Source of the DNA: Massilia sp. YIM B02763
GTDB lineage: Bacteria > Pseudomonadota > Gammaproteobacteria > Burkholderiales > Burkholderiaceae_D
Length of the DNA stretch: 36,983 nucleotides
Assembly (NCBI RefSeq): GCF_030412015.1
Contig: NZ_JASNRD010000033.1
Coordinates: 1 to 36,983 of the forward strand
Direction of reading: 5' to 3'
Shown here in pieces: positions 8,315-21,400 of the stretch (position 1 is its first letter; every line of letters begins with the position of its first letter). The notes under the pieces were generated by a model that had not been told where the DNA came from, made no database searches, and saw only the letters and a program-made list of their open reading frames with translations. The translations under genes and the position numbers were made by a program.

Positions 8315-9895
8315 TTGATTCCACATGGCGCCACGGCCGTGGTGCGCGACGAGAACGACGCCGGTCAGCATACGGACACGGTTGCGACGCTGCGTCGCCG
8401 GCGCCGTCCCATCATTCCCATCACGATCGCCTTCATCGTGCTGGCCAATATCGCGCTGGCGGCGATGCTCGTCTGGAGCAGCCTGAACGCGCGCAGCCTG
8501 CAGCTGGAAAACGCCACGATCTCCACCGCCAACACGGCCCAGGCACTGGCCGACCAGGCCCACTCCGCCGTCAAGATGGCGGACACGATCCTGGTCGGCA
8601 TGATCGACCGCATCGAGAACGAAGGCTTGTCCACGCCCCAGGCGCTGCGCCTGCGCCGCGTGATGACGGAGCACCTGGCCGACGGCCCCGGCCTGCAGGG
8701 CCTGTTCATCTACGATGCGGCCGGCAACTGGGTCGTGAATTCCGTCAACCCCGCGTTCGAAGGCAGGAACAACGCCGACCGCGCCTATTTCCGCTACCAC
8801 CGCGACCATCCGGACCGCGGCCCCCTCGTCGGCGCCCCCATCCTCGGGCGTGCGAGCAACGCCTGGGTGATCCCGATCTCGCGCCGCCTCGAGCATCGGG
8901 ACGGCAGCTTCGCCGGCGTCGTGCTGGCGACGATCAAGATCGACTTCTTCCGCCGCGTCTACCGCCGGCTCGACGTCGGCACCGACGGCGACATCGCGCT
9001 GGCCCTGGCCGACGGCACGCTCATCGTGGGCACGCCTTTCCTGGAATCGGGCATCGGCAGGAACATCGCCGCCACGCCCGCCTTCCGCGCCATACCCGCC
9101 GGGGAACCCAAGGGCACGTTCGAAGCCACGCAGGACGGCAACCCACGCCTGTACAGCTTCGCACGCGCGAGCGGCTACCCGCTGGTGCTGCTGGTCTCGC
9201 GCTCCAAGGACGCGCTGATGACGGGCTGGCGCAACACGACGGCGGCCGTCAGCGTCGCCCTGCTGCTGCTGATCGGCGGCCTGGCCGCGCTGGGCTGGCG
9301 CCTGGTCCACCAGATCGGCCTGCGCGACCGCCTGGAGCACGAACTACTGGACACCAAGGCCGCCCTCGAGACGACGAACGCCACGCTGGCCTCGCTCGCC
9401 TACGTCGACGGCCTGACGGGCCTGTTCAACCGCCGCTACTACGAACAGGCGCTGGACCGCGAACTGCAGCGCGCCCGCCGCCTCGGCGCGCCATTGGCGC
9501 TGCTGATGCTCGACGTCGACCACTTCAAGAAATACAACGACCACTACGGCCACCCGGCCGGCGACACCTGCCTCGCCCAAGTCGGCGAAGCGATCCAGCG
9601 CGGCCTGCGCCGCCCCGGCGACGTGGCGGCGCGCTACGGCGGCGAGGAATTCGTCGTGCTGCTGCCGTCGACGGACATGGCCGGCGCCACGGCCGTCGCG
9701 GAAGCGATCCGCGCCGGGGTCGAGGAGCAGGCGCTGGCGCACGCGCAGGCGCCGGGCGGGATCGTGACGATCAGCGTGGGCGTGTGCGTGCTGGTGCCGT
9801 CCGACGCGGACGATGCGGCCGAGCTCGTCAATCGGGCGGATGCGGCCTTGTACCGGGCGAAGCAGGCGGGGAGGAATCGGGTGGCGTTCGGCTGA
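8315..9895 (+). CDS. Membrane diguanylate cyclase with periplasmic Cache-like sensor
   Basis: Synthesises c-di-GMP from two GTP. It has 526 residues: TM1 at about 35-55, a periplasmic Cache/PDC-like sensor (about 60-300, with the typical FIYDAAGNWVVNS and NNADRAYFRYH segments), TM2 at about 308-330, a short helix, then a GGDEF domain from about 360. The active-site loop is GGEEF (442-446). The inhibitory I-site RxxD is R433 to D436, five residues before it, so product inhibition is expected. The frame starts at a TTG (8315) with GGGGAAG just upstream. No in-frame ATG exists before TM1, so a non-ATG start is needed. There is no EAL domain. A PilZ protein at 31705-32022 is a possible but distant c-di-GMP receptor. 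The ligand of the sensor is unknown. Confidence 0.93.
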   Translation: MIPHGATAVVRDENDAGQHTDTVATLRRRRRPIIPITIAFIVLANIALAAMLVWSSLNARSLQLENATISTANTAQALADQAHSAVKMADTILVGMIDRIENEGLSTPQALRLRRVMTEHLADGPGLQGLFIYDAAGNWVVNSVNPAFEGRNNADRAYFRYHRDHPDRGPLVGAPILGRASNAWVIPISRRLEHRDGSFAGVVLATIKIDFFRRVYRRLDVGTDGDIALALADGTLIVGTPFLESGIGRNIAATPAFRAIPAGEPKGTFEATQDGNPRLYSFARASGYPLVLLVSRSKDALMTGWRNTTAAVSVALLLLIGGLAALGWRLVHQIGLRDRLEHELLDTKAALETTNATLASLAYVDGLTGLFNRRYYEQALDRELQRARRLGAPLALLMLDVDHFKKYNDHYGHPAGDTCLAQVGEAIQRGLRRPGDVAARYGGEEFVVLLPSTDMAGATAVAEAIRAGVEEQALAHAQAPGGIVTISVGVCVLVPSDADDAAELVNRADAALYRAKQAGRNRVAFG

Positions 9896-9996
9896 ACGCC
9901 TGGTGGAGTTGTTCGTAGCAACGAAGCGATGACTGTCCGCGACCAAGATCTATGCCGGATGAATATTTAAAGACAACACCATAAAGCAGGCTCATA

Positions 9997-10018
9997 ACGT
10001 AGTAGTCTTAAGCTACGT
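9997..10018. promoter_or_regulatory. Small inverted repeat upstream of the acyltransferase
   Basis: ACGTAG (9997-10002) and CTACGT (10013-10018) flank a 10-nt spacer containing CTTAAG, 17 nt before the acyltransferase start. It could be an operator or a leader hairpin. It is short enough to be chance. Confidence 0.3.
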
Positions 10019-10035
10019 CAATACGAGAGCTTGCC

Positions 10036-11058
10036 ATGGGACGAATCCAGAGCGTGGATGTGTGCAGGGTATTTGCCATCGTTGCCGTCATCTGCCTGCA
10101 TACGGCAGCCTATGACGGCCCCCACGCGGTGGGCAGAGACATGGATGGGGCGACGTTCCTCGTCAACGCCAGCAGGTTCGCCGTACCGATGTTCTTTGTC
10201 CTGGCCGGCTACTTTCTGGGGCGTTACGCGGCGCCGGACGTCATGCGCGCCTCGATCAGGACCAGCAAGCGGATGCTGCTCATGTTCCTCGTGTGGTCAT
10301 GCGTGTACCTCGCGGTCGCAGGCGTAAGGTTCTCGCTCGACAACGGCGTGGCTGGCACCGTCAAGCAACTGTACTGGACACTGCTGGAACCGCGCACTGT
10401 CCTGCTCGCGCTGCTGGAAGGACCCAAGGTGCATCTGTGGTTCCTTCCCGCTTTCATCTCCATCGTCCTGATTGCAGGCGTGCTCGTCGCACGAGGCCTG
10501 GACACGCTGCTGCTGCCGCTCGGCGCGGTGCTCTTCGGGCTCGCCCTTGCCGGCGGGCCGTATGCCCCGGTCTTCGACCTCGAGAGCCCCATCAATACGC
10601 GCAACGGCCCCTTCTTCGGCATGATTTTCTTCGCGACGGGCTTCCTGCTTCAGCGCATGGGACAGCATCCGGCGTGGCTGCCGCTGGGCATGACGCTGAC
10701 ACTGGCCGGGTTCGCGCTGCAGCTCGCCGAGGTGCAGTGGCTGCATGGCCGCTGGGGCACCAGCATGTCCCAGGATTTCGTCGGCGGCACCTATCTGTTC
10801 GGCGTCGGCGTGGCGCTCGTGGCCTTGTCGAATCCGCGACTACTGCAGTTGCCCATGGTGGCATCGGCCGGCGAACTCGTGCTGGGAATCTACGCCTCGC
10901 ACTACCTCTTCATCGACCTGATGCGTCCCCTGGACAATGATTACCACGGCATTTTTGCGTGGGATCTTGCGTATGTGGCTGGCGTGTTCGTCCTGGCGGC
11001 GTGCGCGACATACGTGCTGTGGCGTTATCCGCCCACGCGCCGCTTCGTCGCGCCTTGA
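10036..11058 (+). CDS. Acyltransferase family 3 integral membrane protein
   Basis: Multi-pass inner-membrane protein of 340 residues with about ten hydrophobic segments. The N-terminal motif D8-x2-R11-x10-H22 in TM1 matches the Acyltransferase_3 family (OafA/WecH/NodX type), where the histidine is thought to be catalytic. Such enzymes acetylate or succinylate surface polysaccharides, lipopolysaccharide or peptidoglycan. The ATG at 10036 follows a weak GAGAG. The gene lies between the diguanylate cyclase (140-nt gap) and tRNA-Arg on the opposite strand. Its codon use and upstream region look less GC-rich than the neighbours, so recent acquisition beside the tRNA is possible. The acceptor substrate is unknown, and no periplasmic SGNH domain is attached. 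Confidence 0.85.
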   Translation: MGRIQSVDVCRVFAIVAVICLHTAAYDGPHAVGRDMDGATFLVNASRFAVPMFFVLAGYFLGRYAAPDVMRASIRTSKRMLLMFLVWSCVYLAVAGVRFSLDNGVAGTVKQLYWTLLEPRTVLLALLEGPKVHLWFLPAFISIVLIAGVLVARGLDTLLLPLGAVLFGLALAGGPYAPVFDLESPINTRNGPFFGMIFFATGFLLQRMGQHPAWLPLGMTLTLAGFALQLAEVQWLHGRWGTSMSQDFVGGTYLFGVGVALVALSNPRLLQLPMVASAGELVLGIYASHYLFIDLMRPLDNDYHGIFAWDLAYVAGVFVLAACATYVLWRYPPTRRFVAP

Positions 11059-11077
11059 CGTCATGCCGTGGCGGGTG

Positions 11078-11154
<77 letters not shown>

Positions 11155-11198
11155 TTTGGTGATCCGGTCCCGCATGCACGGGACGGCATCATGATATG

Positions 11199-11224
11199 AA
11201 AACGGGCCGTCGTCGACAGCCCGT
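11199..11224 (-). terminator. Possible terminator after tRNA-Pro
   Basis: On the minus strand a 6-bp stem ACGGGC/GCCCGT with an 11-nt loop is followed by TTTT, 12 nt after the 3' end of tRNA-Pro. The stem is short and the U-run brief. A second hairpin (GTCCCG/CGGGAC, 11167-11184) lies between it and tRNA-Arg. Confidence 0.4.
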
Positions 11225-11235
11225 CTGCAAAACGG

Positions 11236-11312
11236 TGGTCGGAGTACAAGGATTCGAACCTTGGACCCCCTGCTCCCAAAGCAGGTGCGCTACCGGGCTG
11301 CGCTACACTCCG
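11236..11312 (-). tRNA. tRNA-Pro (anticodon TGG)
   Basis: 77 nt with encoded CCA. The acceptor stem is CGGAGTG/TACTCCG with one G-T pair. The anticodon arm CCTGC-TTTGGGA-GCAGG gives anticodon TGG. The T arm is CAAGG-TTCGAAT-CCTTG and the discriminator is A. It lies 81 nt upstream of tRNA-Arg on the same strand. Confidence 0.95.
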
Positions 11313-11391
11313 ATTGCGGGGATCATACTCCGGCGCCGGGACAGCGTCAATGAAGCCGCCCGGCGTCCTCCGTCCTGCCTGGAAAGCGGAT

Positions 11392-12726
11392 TCAGCCTTC
11401 GAAGCGGGCCGCGATGCGCTTGGCCATCGATTCGGCCAGCTCGGCCTCCTTGGCCTCGACCATCACGCGCACCAGCGGCTCGGTGCCGGACGGGCGGATC
11501 AGCACGCGGCCCTTGTCGCCCAGCTCGCGCTCCACGGCTTCCTTCTCGGCGACGACGGCCTCGTTCTTCGTCCAGTCGAAGCCCGGCTGCACGCGCACGT
11601 TGATCAGGGTTTGCGGGAACAGCGTGAGTTCGCTGCAGCAGTCGGCCAGGCTCTTGCCGGAGCGTTTGAGCGCGGTCAGGACCTGCAGCGCGGAGACGAT
11701 GCCGTCGCCCGTCGTGTGCTTGTCCAGGGCCAGCAGGTGGCCGGAGCCCTCGCCGCCCAGGATCCAGCCCCGTTCCTGCATCAGTTCCAGCACGTAGCGG
11801 TCGCCGACCTTGGCGCGTGCGAAGCCCACGCCCATGTCCTTGAACGCGACTTCGAGCGCCATGTTCGTCATCAGGGTGCCGACGGCGCCTGCGACGGGGC
11901 CCGTCGCCAGGCGCGCGCGCACCATCACGTAGAGCAGCTCGTCGCCGTTGTACAGGCGGCCGTTGGCGTCGCACATGATCAGGCGGTCGGCGTCGCCATC
12001 CAGCGCGATGCCGAGGTCGGCCTTGTTCTCGACGACGGCGCGCGCCATCGCCTGGGGCGCCGTGGCGCCGACGCCGGCGTTGATGTTGAAGCCGTCCGGC
12101 TTCGTGCCCAGCTCGATCACTTCGGCGCCCAGTTCATGGAACACGTGCGGGGCGATGTTGTAGGCGGCGCCGTGGGCGCAGTCGACGACGATCTTCAGGC
12201 CGCGCAGGTCCAGTTCGTTCGGGAAGGTGCTCTTGCAGAACTCGATGTAGCGGCCCTGGGCGTCGCGCAGGCGCGTGGCGCGGCCCAGCTTGTCCGAGGA
12301 CACGCAGCCCATCGGCTGGTCCACGGCATCCTCGATTTCGCTCTCGACGGCGTCCGGCAGCTTGGTGCCGTGTTCCGAGAAGAACTTGATGCCGTTGTCC
12401 TGGAAAGGATTGTGCGAGGCCGAGATGACGACGCCGGCCTGCAGGCGCAGTGCACGCACGAGGTAGGCGATGGCCGGGGTCGGCATCGGGCCGGCCAGCA
12501 TCGAGTCGACGCCGGCGGCCGAGAAGCCCGCTTCCAGCGCGGCTTCCAGCATGTAGCCGGAGATGCGGGTGTCCTTGCCGATCAGGACCACGGGACGCTT
12601 GCCGGTGCTGCCCTTGGCCAGGACCTTGCCGGCGGCATAGCCGAGGCGCATCACGAACTCGGGGGTAATGGGGGCTTCGCCCACCAGGCCACGGACACCA
12701 TCCGTACCGAAATATTTGCGTGCCAT
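11392..12726 (-). CDS. glmM: Phosphoglucosamine mutase
   Basis: Converts glucosamine-6-phosphate to glucosamine-1-phosphate for UDP-GlcNAc, peptidoglycan and LPS synthesis. It is cytoplasmic and has 444 residues, standard for GlmM. The N-terminus MARKYFGTDGVRG is diagnostic. The phosphoserine loop VISASHNP has its catalytic serine at residue 104. The metal-binding loop is DGDADR, and the phosphate-binding C-terminal motif is RPSGTEP. It is the last gene of the ftsH-folP-glmM block and starts 11 nt after the folP stop, so co-transcription with folP is likely. The order matches the Escherichia coli ftsH-folP-glmM cluster. Confidence 0.98.
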   Translation of the reverse strand: MARKYFGTDGVRGLVGEAPITPEFVMRLGYAAGKVLAKGSTGKRPVVLIGKDTRISGYMLEAALEAGFSAAGVDSMLAGPMPTPAIAYLVRALRLQAGVVISASHNPFQDNGIKFFSEHGTKLPDAVESEIEDAVDQPMGCVSSDKLGRATRLRDAQGRYIEFCKSTFPNELDLRGLKIVVDCAHGAAYNIAPHVFHELGAEVIELGTKPDGFNINAGVGATAPQAMARAVVENKADLGIALDGDADRLIMCDANGRLYNGDELLYVMVRARLATGPVAGAVGTLMTNMALEVAFKDMGVGFARAKVGDRYVLELMQERGWILGGEGSGHLLALDKHTTGDGIVSALQVLTALKRSGKSLADCCSELTLFPQTLINVRVQPGFDWTKNEAVVAEKEAVERELGDKGRVLIRPSGTEPLVRVMVEAKEAELAESMAKRIAARFEG

Positions 12727-12737
12727 TCAGTCTTTCC

Positions 12738-13580
12738 TTAAGTATTCGTCGTCAGCGCTTGCCAGACCTCCAGCGCATCCACCGTCTCCGCGACATCATG
12801 GACTCGCACGATCCGCGCTCCCTGCGCCACCGCAGCCAATGCCGCGCCCACGCTGCCGGCCTGGCGTTCCTCGACACGTTTGCCGCCGGTCAGCGCGCCG
12901 ATCATCGTCTTGCGCGACACGCCGGCCAGTACGGGCAAGCCGAGCTCGTCGCGCAGGCGGCCCATGCCGCGGAACAAGGCCACATTATGCTCGACAGTTT
13001 TGCCAAAACCAAATCCCGGGTCAATCGTGACGCGCTCGCGTGCCACCCCGGCCGCCAGCAGCGCCTCGACCCGCTCGCGCAGGAAGGCGATCACGTCGGC
13101 CACCACGTCCTCGTAGCGCGGGTTGGCCTGCATGTTCTGCGGCGTGCCCTGCATGTGCATCACGCACAGGCCGCAATCGGCATCCTTCACCGCGTCGATG
13201 GCGCCCGGCGCGCGAAAGCCGTTGATGTCGTTGATGAGGTCGGCGCCGGCGATGATGGCCTCGCGCATCACCTCGGGTTTATAGGTGTCGATCGACAGCG
13301 GCACGCCCAGTTCGCGCAGCGCATAGATGGCGGGCATTACCCGGGCCAGCTCGTCCTGCAGCGAAACGGCCGGCGAGCCGGGACGGGTCGATTCGCCGCC
13401 GATGTCGATGATGTCGACGCCGTCGCGGATCATGCGCTCGGCCCGCTCGACGGCGAATTCCAGGCTCTGGTAGCGGCCGCCGTCGGAGAAGGAATCGGGG
13501 GTCACGTTGAGGATGCCCATCACCAGCGCGCGCTGGTTCAGGTCGTAGCCGAAACGGCCGCATTGGAAGTACTGACGCAT
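12738..13580 (-). CDS. folP: Dihydropteroate synthase
   Basis: Condenses p-aminobenzoate with 6-hydroxymethyl-7,8-dihydropterin diphosphate in folate synthesis; it is the sulfonamide target. It has 280 residues from the ATG at 13580. Pterin-binding signatures are GILNVTPDSFSDGG near the N-terminus and DIGGESTRPG after it. The frame stays open for 21 more codons upstream, but these run through the ftsH terminator hairpin and give a Phe/Cys-rich peptide unlike the family, so the ATG at 13580 is preferred. No clear Shine-Dalgarno precedes it. Only about 20 nt separate the start from the terminator's U-tract, so expression must come from read-through or from a promoter overlapping the hairpin. 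glmM follows. Confidence 0.96.
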   Translation of the reverse strand: MRQYFQCGRFGYDLNQRALVMGILNVTPDSFSDGGRYQSLEFAVERAERMIRDGVDIIDIGGESTRPGSPAVSLQDELARVMPAIYALRELGVPLSIDTYKPEVMREAIIAGADLINDINGFRAPGAIDAVKDADCGLCVMHMQGTPQNMQANPRYEDVVADVIAFLRERVEALLAAGVARERVTIDPGFGFGKTVEHNVALFRGMGRLRDELGLPVLAGVSRKTMIGALTGGKRVEERQAGSVGAALAAVAQGARIVRVHDVAETVDALEVWQALTTNT

Positions 13581-13600
13581 AATAAAAAGCCAATAAAAGA

Positions 13601-13633
13601 AACAAAAAAAAGACACCCCGCAGGGTGTCTTTT
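13601..13633 (-). terminator. Strong intrinsic terminator after ftsH
   Basis: AAAAGACACCC (13608-13618) pairs with GGGTGTCTTTT (13623-13633) across a CGCA loop, an 11-bp stem. In the minus-strand transcript it is followed by a run of Us (plus-strand A-run 13604-13611). It sits 38 nt after the ftsH stop and 20-28 nt before folP. Confidence 0.88.
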
Positions 13634-13671
13634 CATGGAGCACTACCGTGGCAACGCTCCGTGGGTGCGAT

Positions 13672-15555
<1,884 letters not shown>

Positions 15556-15809
15556 GAAGACTCCTCTGATGCGGACGCATCTTTTCCCATTTTTCAAAGG
15601 CGGATTTTACCGCAATCGGCGGACAGTACCGCGCGCACACCGGTTGCGGGCTCTTTTTAGTGCCTGTACGACACTATAACGGTTTTTGGTGCAACCTGTA
15701 CGCCGCCTGCGTCGCTGTTCCGCGCCGAAGCACGAAACTCACCGCTCCCGGCTGATGTGCGGTTGCGAACGCAAATATCAAGAGCAATATTGCCGCCCCT
15801 TCGGGATTT

Positions 15810-16457
15810 TCAGACCGCCGGATTCTTCAGACCCCGGCCCAGCAAAAAGATTTCCGAGGATTTGTCGCGGCTGGCCTTCGGTTTGATCTGCTTGACAACC
15901 TTGAACTCGGTGCGGAACTTCTCGAGGATTTGCGTAAAGCCCATATCTTTGAAGCATTTCACCAACAATGCGCCGCCCGGCTTGAGGTGGGATTGCGAAA
16001 ACTCAATGGCCAGGTCGATCAAGTCCTCCATGCGCGCGGCGTCCGCGTGCGAGATGCCGGACAGGTTCGGCGCCATGTCGGACAGCACCAGGTCGGCCAT
16101 GCGGCCTTCCAGCACCTGGGCCAGTTGATCGAGCACTTCCTGTTCGCGGAAGTCGCCCTGGATGAAGTGCATGTCGGCGATCGGCTCCATCGGCAGGATG
16201 TCCAGGCCGATCATCGTGCCCTTGATGCCGCCGTCCTCGCCGCCGGCCAGCTTGCGCCGCGTGTACTGGCCCCAGCTGCCCGGGGTGCAGCCGAGGTCGA
16301 CGATGACCTGGCCGGGCTTGATCAGCTTTTCGGCCTCGTCGATCTCTTTCAGCTTGTAGGCCGCACGCGCCCGGTAACCCTCTTTCTGCGCCAATTTGAC
16401 ATACGGGTCGTTAATGTGGTCGTGCACCCAGTTTTTGTTGAATTTGTTCTTGGCCAT
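15810..16457 (-). CDS. rlmE: 23S rRNA (uridine-2552 2'-O) methyltransferase
   Basis: SAM-dependent methyltransferase (FtsJ/RrmJ) that modifies U2552 in the A-loop of 23S rRNA late in 50S assembly. It has 215 residues. SAM-binding motif I is VDLGCTPGSWGQY (from residue 53). The K-D-K-E catalytic tetrad fits K35, D127 (in SDMAPN), K167 (in LLVKCF) and E202 (in SSEIFLL). The N-terminus MAKNKFNKNW is typical. The rlmE-ftsH order is conserved in proteobacteria. The gene is divergent from yhbY with only 45 nt between starts, so the two promoters must overlap or lie in each other's coding ends. Confidence 0.97.
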   Translation of the reverse strand: MAKNKFNKNWVHDHINDPYVKLAQKEGYRARAAYKLKEIDEAEKLIKPGQVIVDLGCTPGSWGQYTRRKLAGGEDGGIKGTMIGLDILPMEPIADMHFIQGDFREQEVLDQLAQVLEGRMADLVLSDMAPNLSGISHADAARMEDLIDLAIEFSQSHLKPGGALLVKCFKDMGFTQILEKFRTEFKVVKQIKPKASRDKSSEIFLLGRGLKNPAV

Positions 16458-16502
16458 TAGCGTAAAATACTGCTTTTAATAGGTACCACAAAAAATATTA
16501 TT

Positions 16503-16970
16503 ATGATCAAACTTACCCCGGCCGAGCGCTCCGCCCTGCGTGCGGAAGCCCATGGACTCAATCCCGTCGTCATGATCGGCGAAGCCGGCCTCACCGAATC
16601 CGTCCTGAAGGAAATCTCGTCCAGCCTGGACGCGCACGGCCTGATCAAGGTGCGCGTGTTCGGCGACGACCGCGAAGCACGCATCGCCATGTACGAGCAG
16701 ATCTGCGCCGACCTCGACGCCGCCCCCGTGCAGCACATCGGCAAACTGCTCGTGCTCTACCGTCCGAAGAAGGAAGCCGCCAAGGAACGTTCGACCAAGG
16801 CCGGCAAGGGCCTGCGCGAAGTCACCATCGTCAAGCCGAGCCCAAGCGGCACCAAGAAGCCGTCCGTCACCAAGGTCCTGCTCAAGGGTAACGAACGCGT
16901 GACCCAGGGCGGCAACATCAAGCGCGCCAAGACGCGCCAGTCCAGTACCAAGAAGACCGCGTTGAAATAA
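16503..16970 (+). CDS. yhbY: YhbY/CRM-domain RNA-binding protein
   Basis: Small protein associated with pre-50S ribosomal particles; 155 residues against about 97 in Escherichia coli. The CRM (CRS1-YhbY) domain fills residues 1-97, with the conserved LTPAER start, GLNPVVMIGEAGLT loop and LIKVRVFGD segment. The extra 55 residues are a lysine/arginine-rich, low-complexity tail, as is usual in Burkholderiales, and probably add RNA affinity. The ATG at 16503 has no Shine-Dalgarno: the upstream 12 nt are A/T only. It is divergent from rlmE, also a 50S assembly factor, which supports shared control. A good terminator follows. Confidence 0.94.
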   Translation: MIKLTPAERSALRAEAHGLNPVVMIGEAGLTESVLKEISSSLDAHGLIKVRVFGDDREARIAMYEQICADLDAAPVQHIGKLLVLYRPKKEAAKERSTKAGKGLREVTIVKPSPSGTKKPSVTKVLLKGNERVTQGGNIKRAKTRQSSTKKTALK

Positions 16971-16994
16971 GCCGCGCGTCATCCAAAAAATTAA

Positions 16995-17018
16995 CCGGGC
17001 CCGTGCCCGGTTTTTTTT
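16995..17018 (+). terminator. Intrinsic terminator after yhbY
   Basis: CCGGGC (16995-17000) and GCCCGG (17005-17010) form a stem with a 4-nt loop followed directly by eight Ts, 24 nt after the yhbY stop. Confidence 0.88.
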
Positions 17019-17046
17019 CGTCCGTTACATCACCCCGGCTTCGTGT

Positions 17047-17120
17047 GGGGTGGACGGCTCCGCCGTCCACGCGTCCAACGAACGCTGCCTGAACGCGTGG
17101 ACGGCACAGCCGTCCACCCT
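17047..17120. repeat. REPIN-like pair of inverted palindromes (GGGTGGACGGC family)
   Basis: Two palindromic units in opposite orientation: 17048-17073 (GGGTGGACGGC, TCC, GCCGTCCACGCG) and 17094-17119 (its inverted copy with centre ACA). About 20 bp lie between them. The whole is therefore a larger palindrome, the architecture of REP doublets. The right unit reaches into the stop codon of the DUF4149 gene (17119-17121). Family size cannot be known from one window. Confidence 0.8.
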
Positions 17121-17559
17121 ACCGCGATTTCACGACAAGGATCGCGCCCAGAATGCTTTCGACCAGGTAGCACAACTGCGACACCCCATGCAGCGTCGCG
17201 AACGTGGTCCACTGCGGCGACGCCCTCACCCCGGCCGGACCGGCCGACTCGCGGATAGCGGCCATCACCGGCTGCAAGCCCAGGTAGACGATCATGCTGC
17301 ACAGGAGCATCCCGGCGATGCACCACCACAGCCAGCGCCGGCGCCGCGCATCGAGGTCGGTCGAGCGCAGCAGCACGATCGCCAGCAGCACCGCAAGCGC
17401 GATCGACAGCCAGGCTTCGCGCGTGAGCATCGTGCCCACCACGCTGCCGGCCGACGTGCTGTCGAGCACGGCGAACGCGCTCGGCGCGGCCAGGTAGCTC
17501 ACGCCCCAGATGCTGCCGGCCCACAGGGCCGCCAGCAGCAGGCGGACATTCGCGATCAT
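17119..17559 (-). CDS. DUF4149 domain membrane protein
   Basis: Small integral membrane protein of 146 residues with about four hydrophobic segments: an N-terminal helix in MIANVRLLLAALWAG, one near 50-65, one near 80-100, and a C-terminal helix ending in LVVKSR. The pattern and the WAGSIWGVSYLAAPSAF segment fit the DUF4149 family (TMEM205-like), common next to greA in Burkholderiales. Its function is unknown. The ATG at 17559 lies six nt after the greA stop, so it is probably co-transcribed with greA. The stop codon TAG overlaps the outer end of a palindromic repeat, so the last residues may have been set by insertion of the repeat. Confidence 0.85.
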   Translation of the reverse strand: MIANVRLLLAALWAGSIWGVSYLAAPSAFAVLDSTSAGSVVGTMLTREAWLSIALAVLLAIVLLRSTDLDARRRRWLWWCIAGMLLCSMIVYLGLQPVMAAIRESAGPAGVRASPQWTTFATLHGVSQLCYLVESILGAILVVKSR

Positions 17560-17565
17560 CGGGAA

Positions 17566-18039
17566 TCAGACGTAGCGGACTTCGAGGATCTCGTATTCGC
17601 GCGGGCCGGACGGGGCCTGCACCTCGACCACGTCGCCGGCGTACTTGCCGATCAGCGCGCGGGCGATCGGCGAAGTCACCGATACCTTGTTCAGCTTGAT
17701 GTCGGCTTCGTCGATGCCGACGATCTGGTAGGTGACCTTCTGGCCGTTCTCCAGGTCTTCCAGGTCGACGGTGGCGGCGAACACCACGCGGCCTTCGGCA
17801 TCCAGCGTCGCCGGGTCGATGACCTGGGCGGTCGACAGCTTCTGCTCCAGCTCGGCGATGCGGCCTTCGACGAAGGCCTGGCGCTCCTTGGCGGCATCGT
17901 ATTCGGCGTTTTCGGACAGGTCGCCATGCGAACGCGCTTCGGCGATCGCATCGATCACGTTACGACGCTCCTTGGTCTTGAGCTGGTGCAGCTCTTCCTT
18001 CAGGAGTTCGGCGCCGTGTTTGGTCAAAGGAGTGTTCAT
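17566..18039 (-). CDS. greA: Transcription elongation factor GreA
   Basis: Rescues backtracked RNA polymerase by stimulating cleavage of the 3' end of the RNA in the secondary channel. It has 158 residues from the ATG at 18039, exactly the family length. The N-terminal coiled coil carries the acidic tip (HGDLSENAEYDAAKE, with D and E of the DLSENAEY loop). The C-terminal FKBP-like domain includes ISVTSPIARALIGK-like sequence. The longer open frame upstream adds a Cys/His-rich peptide that is not conserved and runs towards the carB terminator hairpin, so it is rejected. The gene follows carB after a terminator-like hairpin and precedes DUF4149. Confidence 0.97.
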   Translation of the reverse strand: MNTPLTKHGAELLKEELHQLKTKERRNVIDAIAEARSHGDLSENAEYDAAKERQAFVEGRIAELEQKLSTAQVIDPATLDAEGRVVFAATVDLEDLENGQKVTYQIVGIDEADIKLNKVSVTSPIARALIGKYAGDVVEVQAPSGPREYEILEVRYV

Positions 18040-18083
18040 GATCTCGTTTCTATGTATATGCGGCGCAGACACGCACGCAGGAC

Positions 18084-18140
18084 AAAAAAAGTGAAAACCA
18101 CAGAGTCGCACGGCGCACGCCGCGCGAACTCTGTGGTTTT
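18084..18140 (-). terminator. Intrinsic terminator after carB
   Basis: AAAACCACAGAGT (18094-18106) pairs perfectly with ACTCTGTGGTTTT (18128-18140), a 13-bp stem with a 21-nt GC-rich loop that can itself pair. In the minus-strand transcript the stem is followed after CAC by seven Us (plus-strand A-run 18084-18090). It lies 17 nt after the carB stop and before greA, so greA needs read-through or a nearby promoter. Confidence 0.8.
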
Positions 18141-18157
18141 GTTACTGCTTCTAACGC

Positions 18158-21388
<3,231 letters not shown>

Positions 21389-21400
21389 TTAATTCTTCTC

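Noticed and set aside
9883..9900. A 7-bp hairpin (GGCGTTC/GAACGCC) at the end of the diguanylate cyclase gene as terminator.
   Set aside because: It overlaps the stop codon and has no following T-run.
13581..13643. A 21-codon N-terminal extension of folP.
   Set aside because: It translates the ftsH terminator hairpin and U-run into a Phe/Cys-rich peptide absent from the family.
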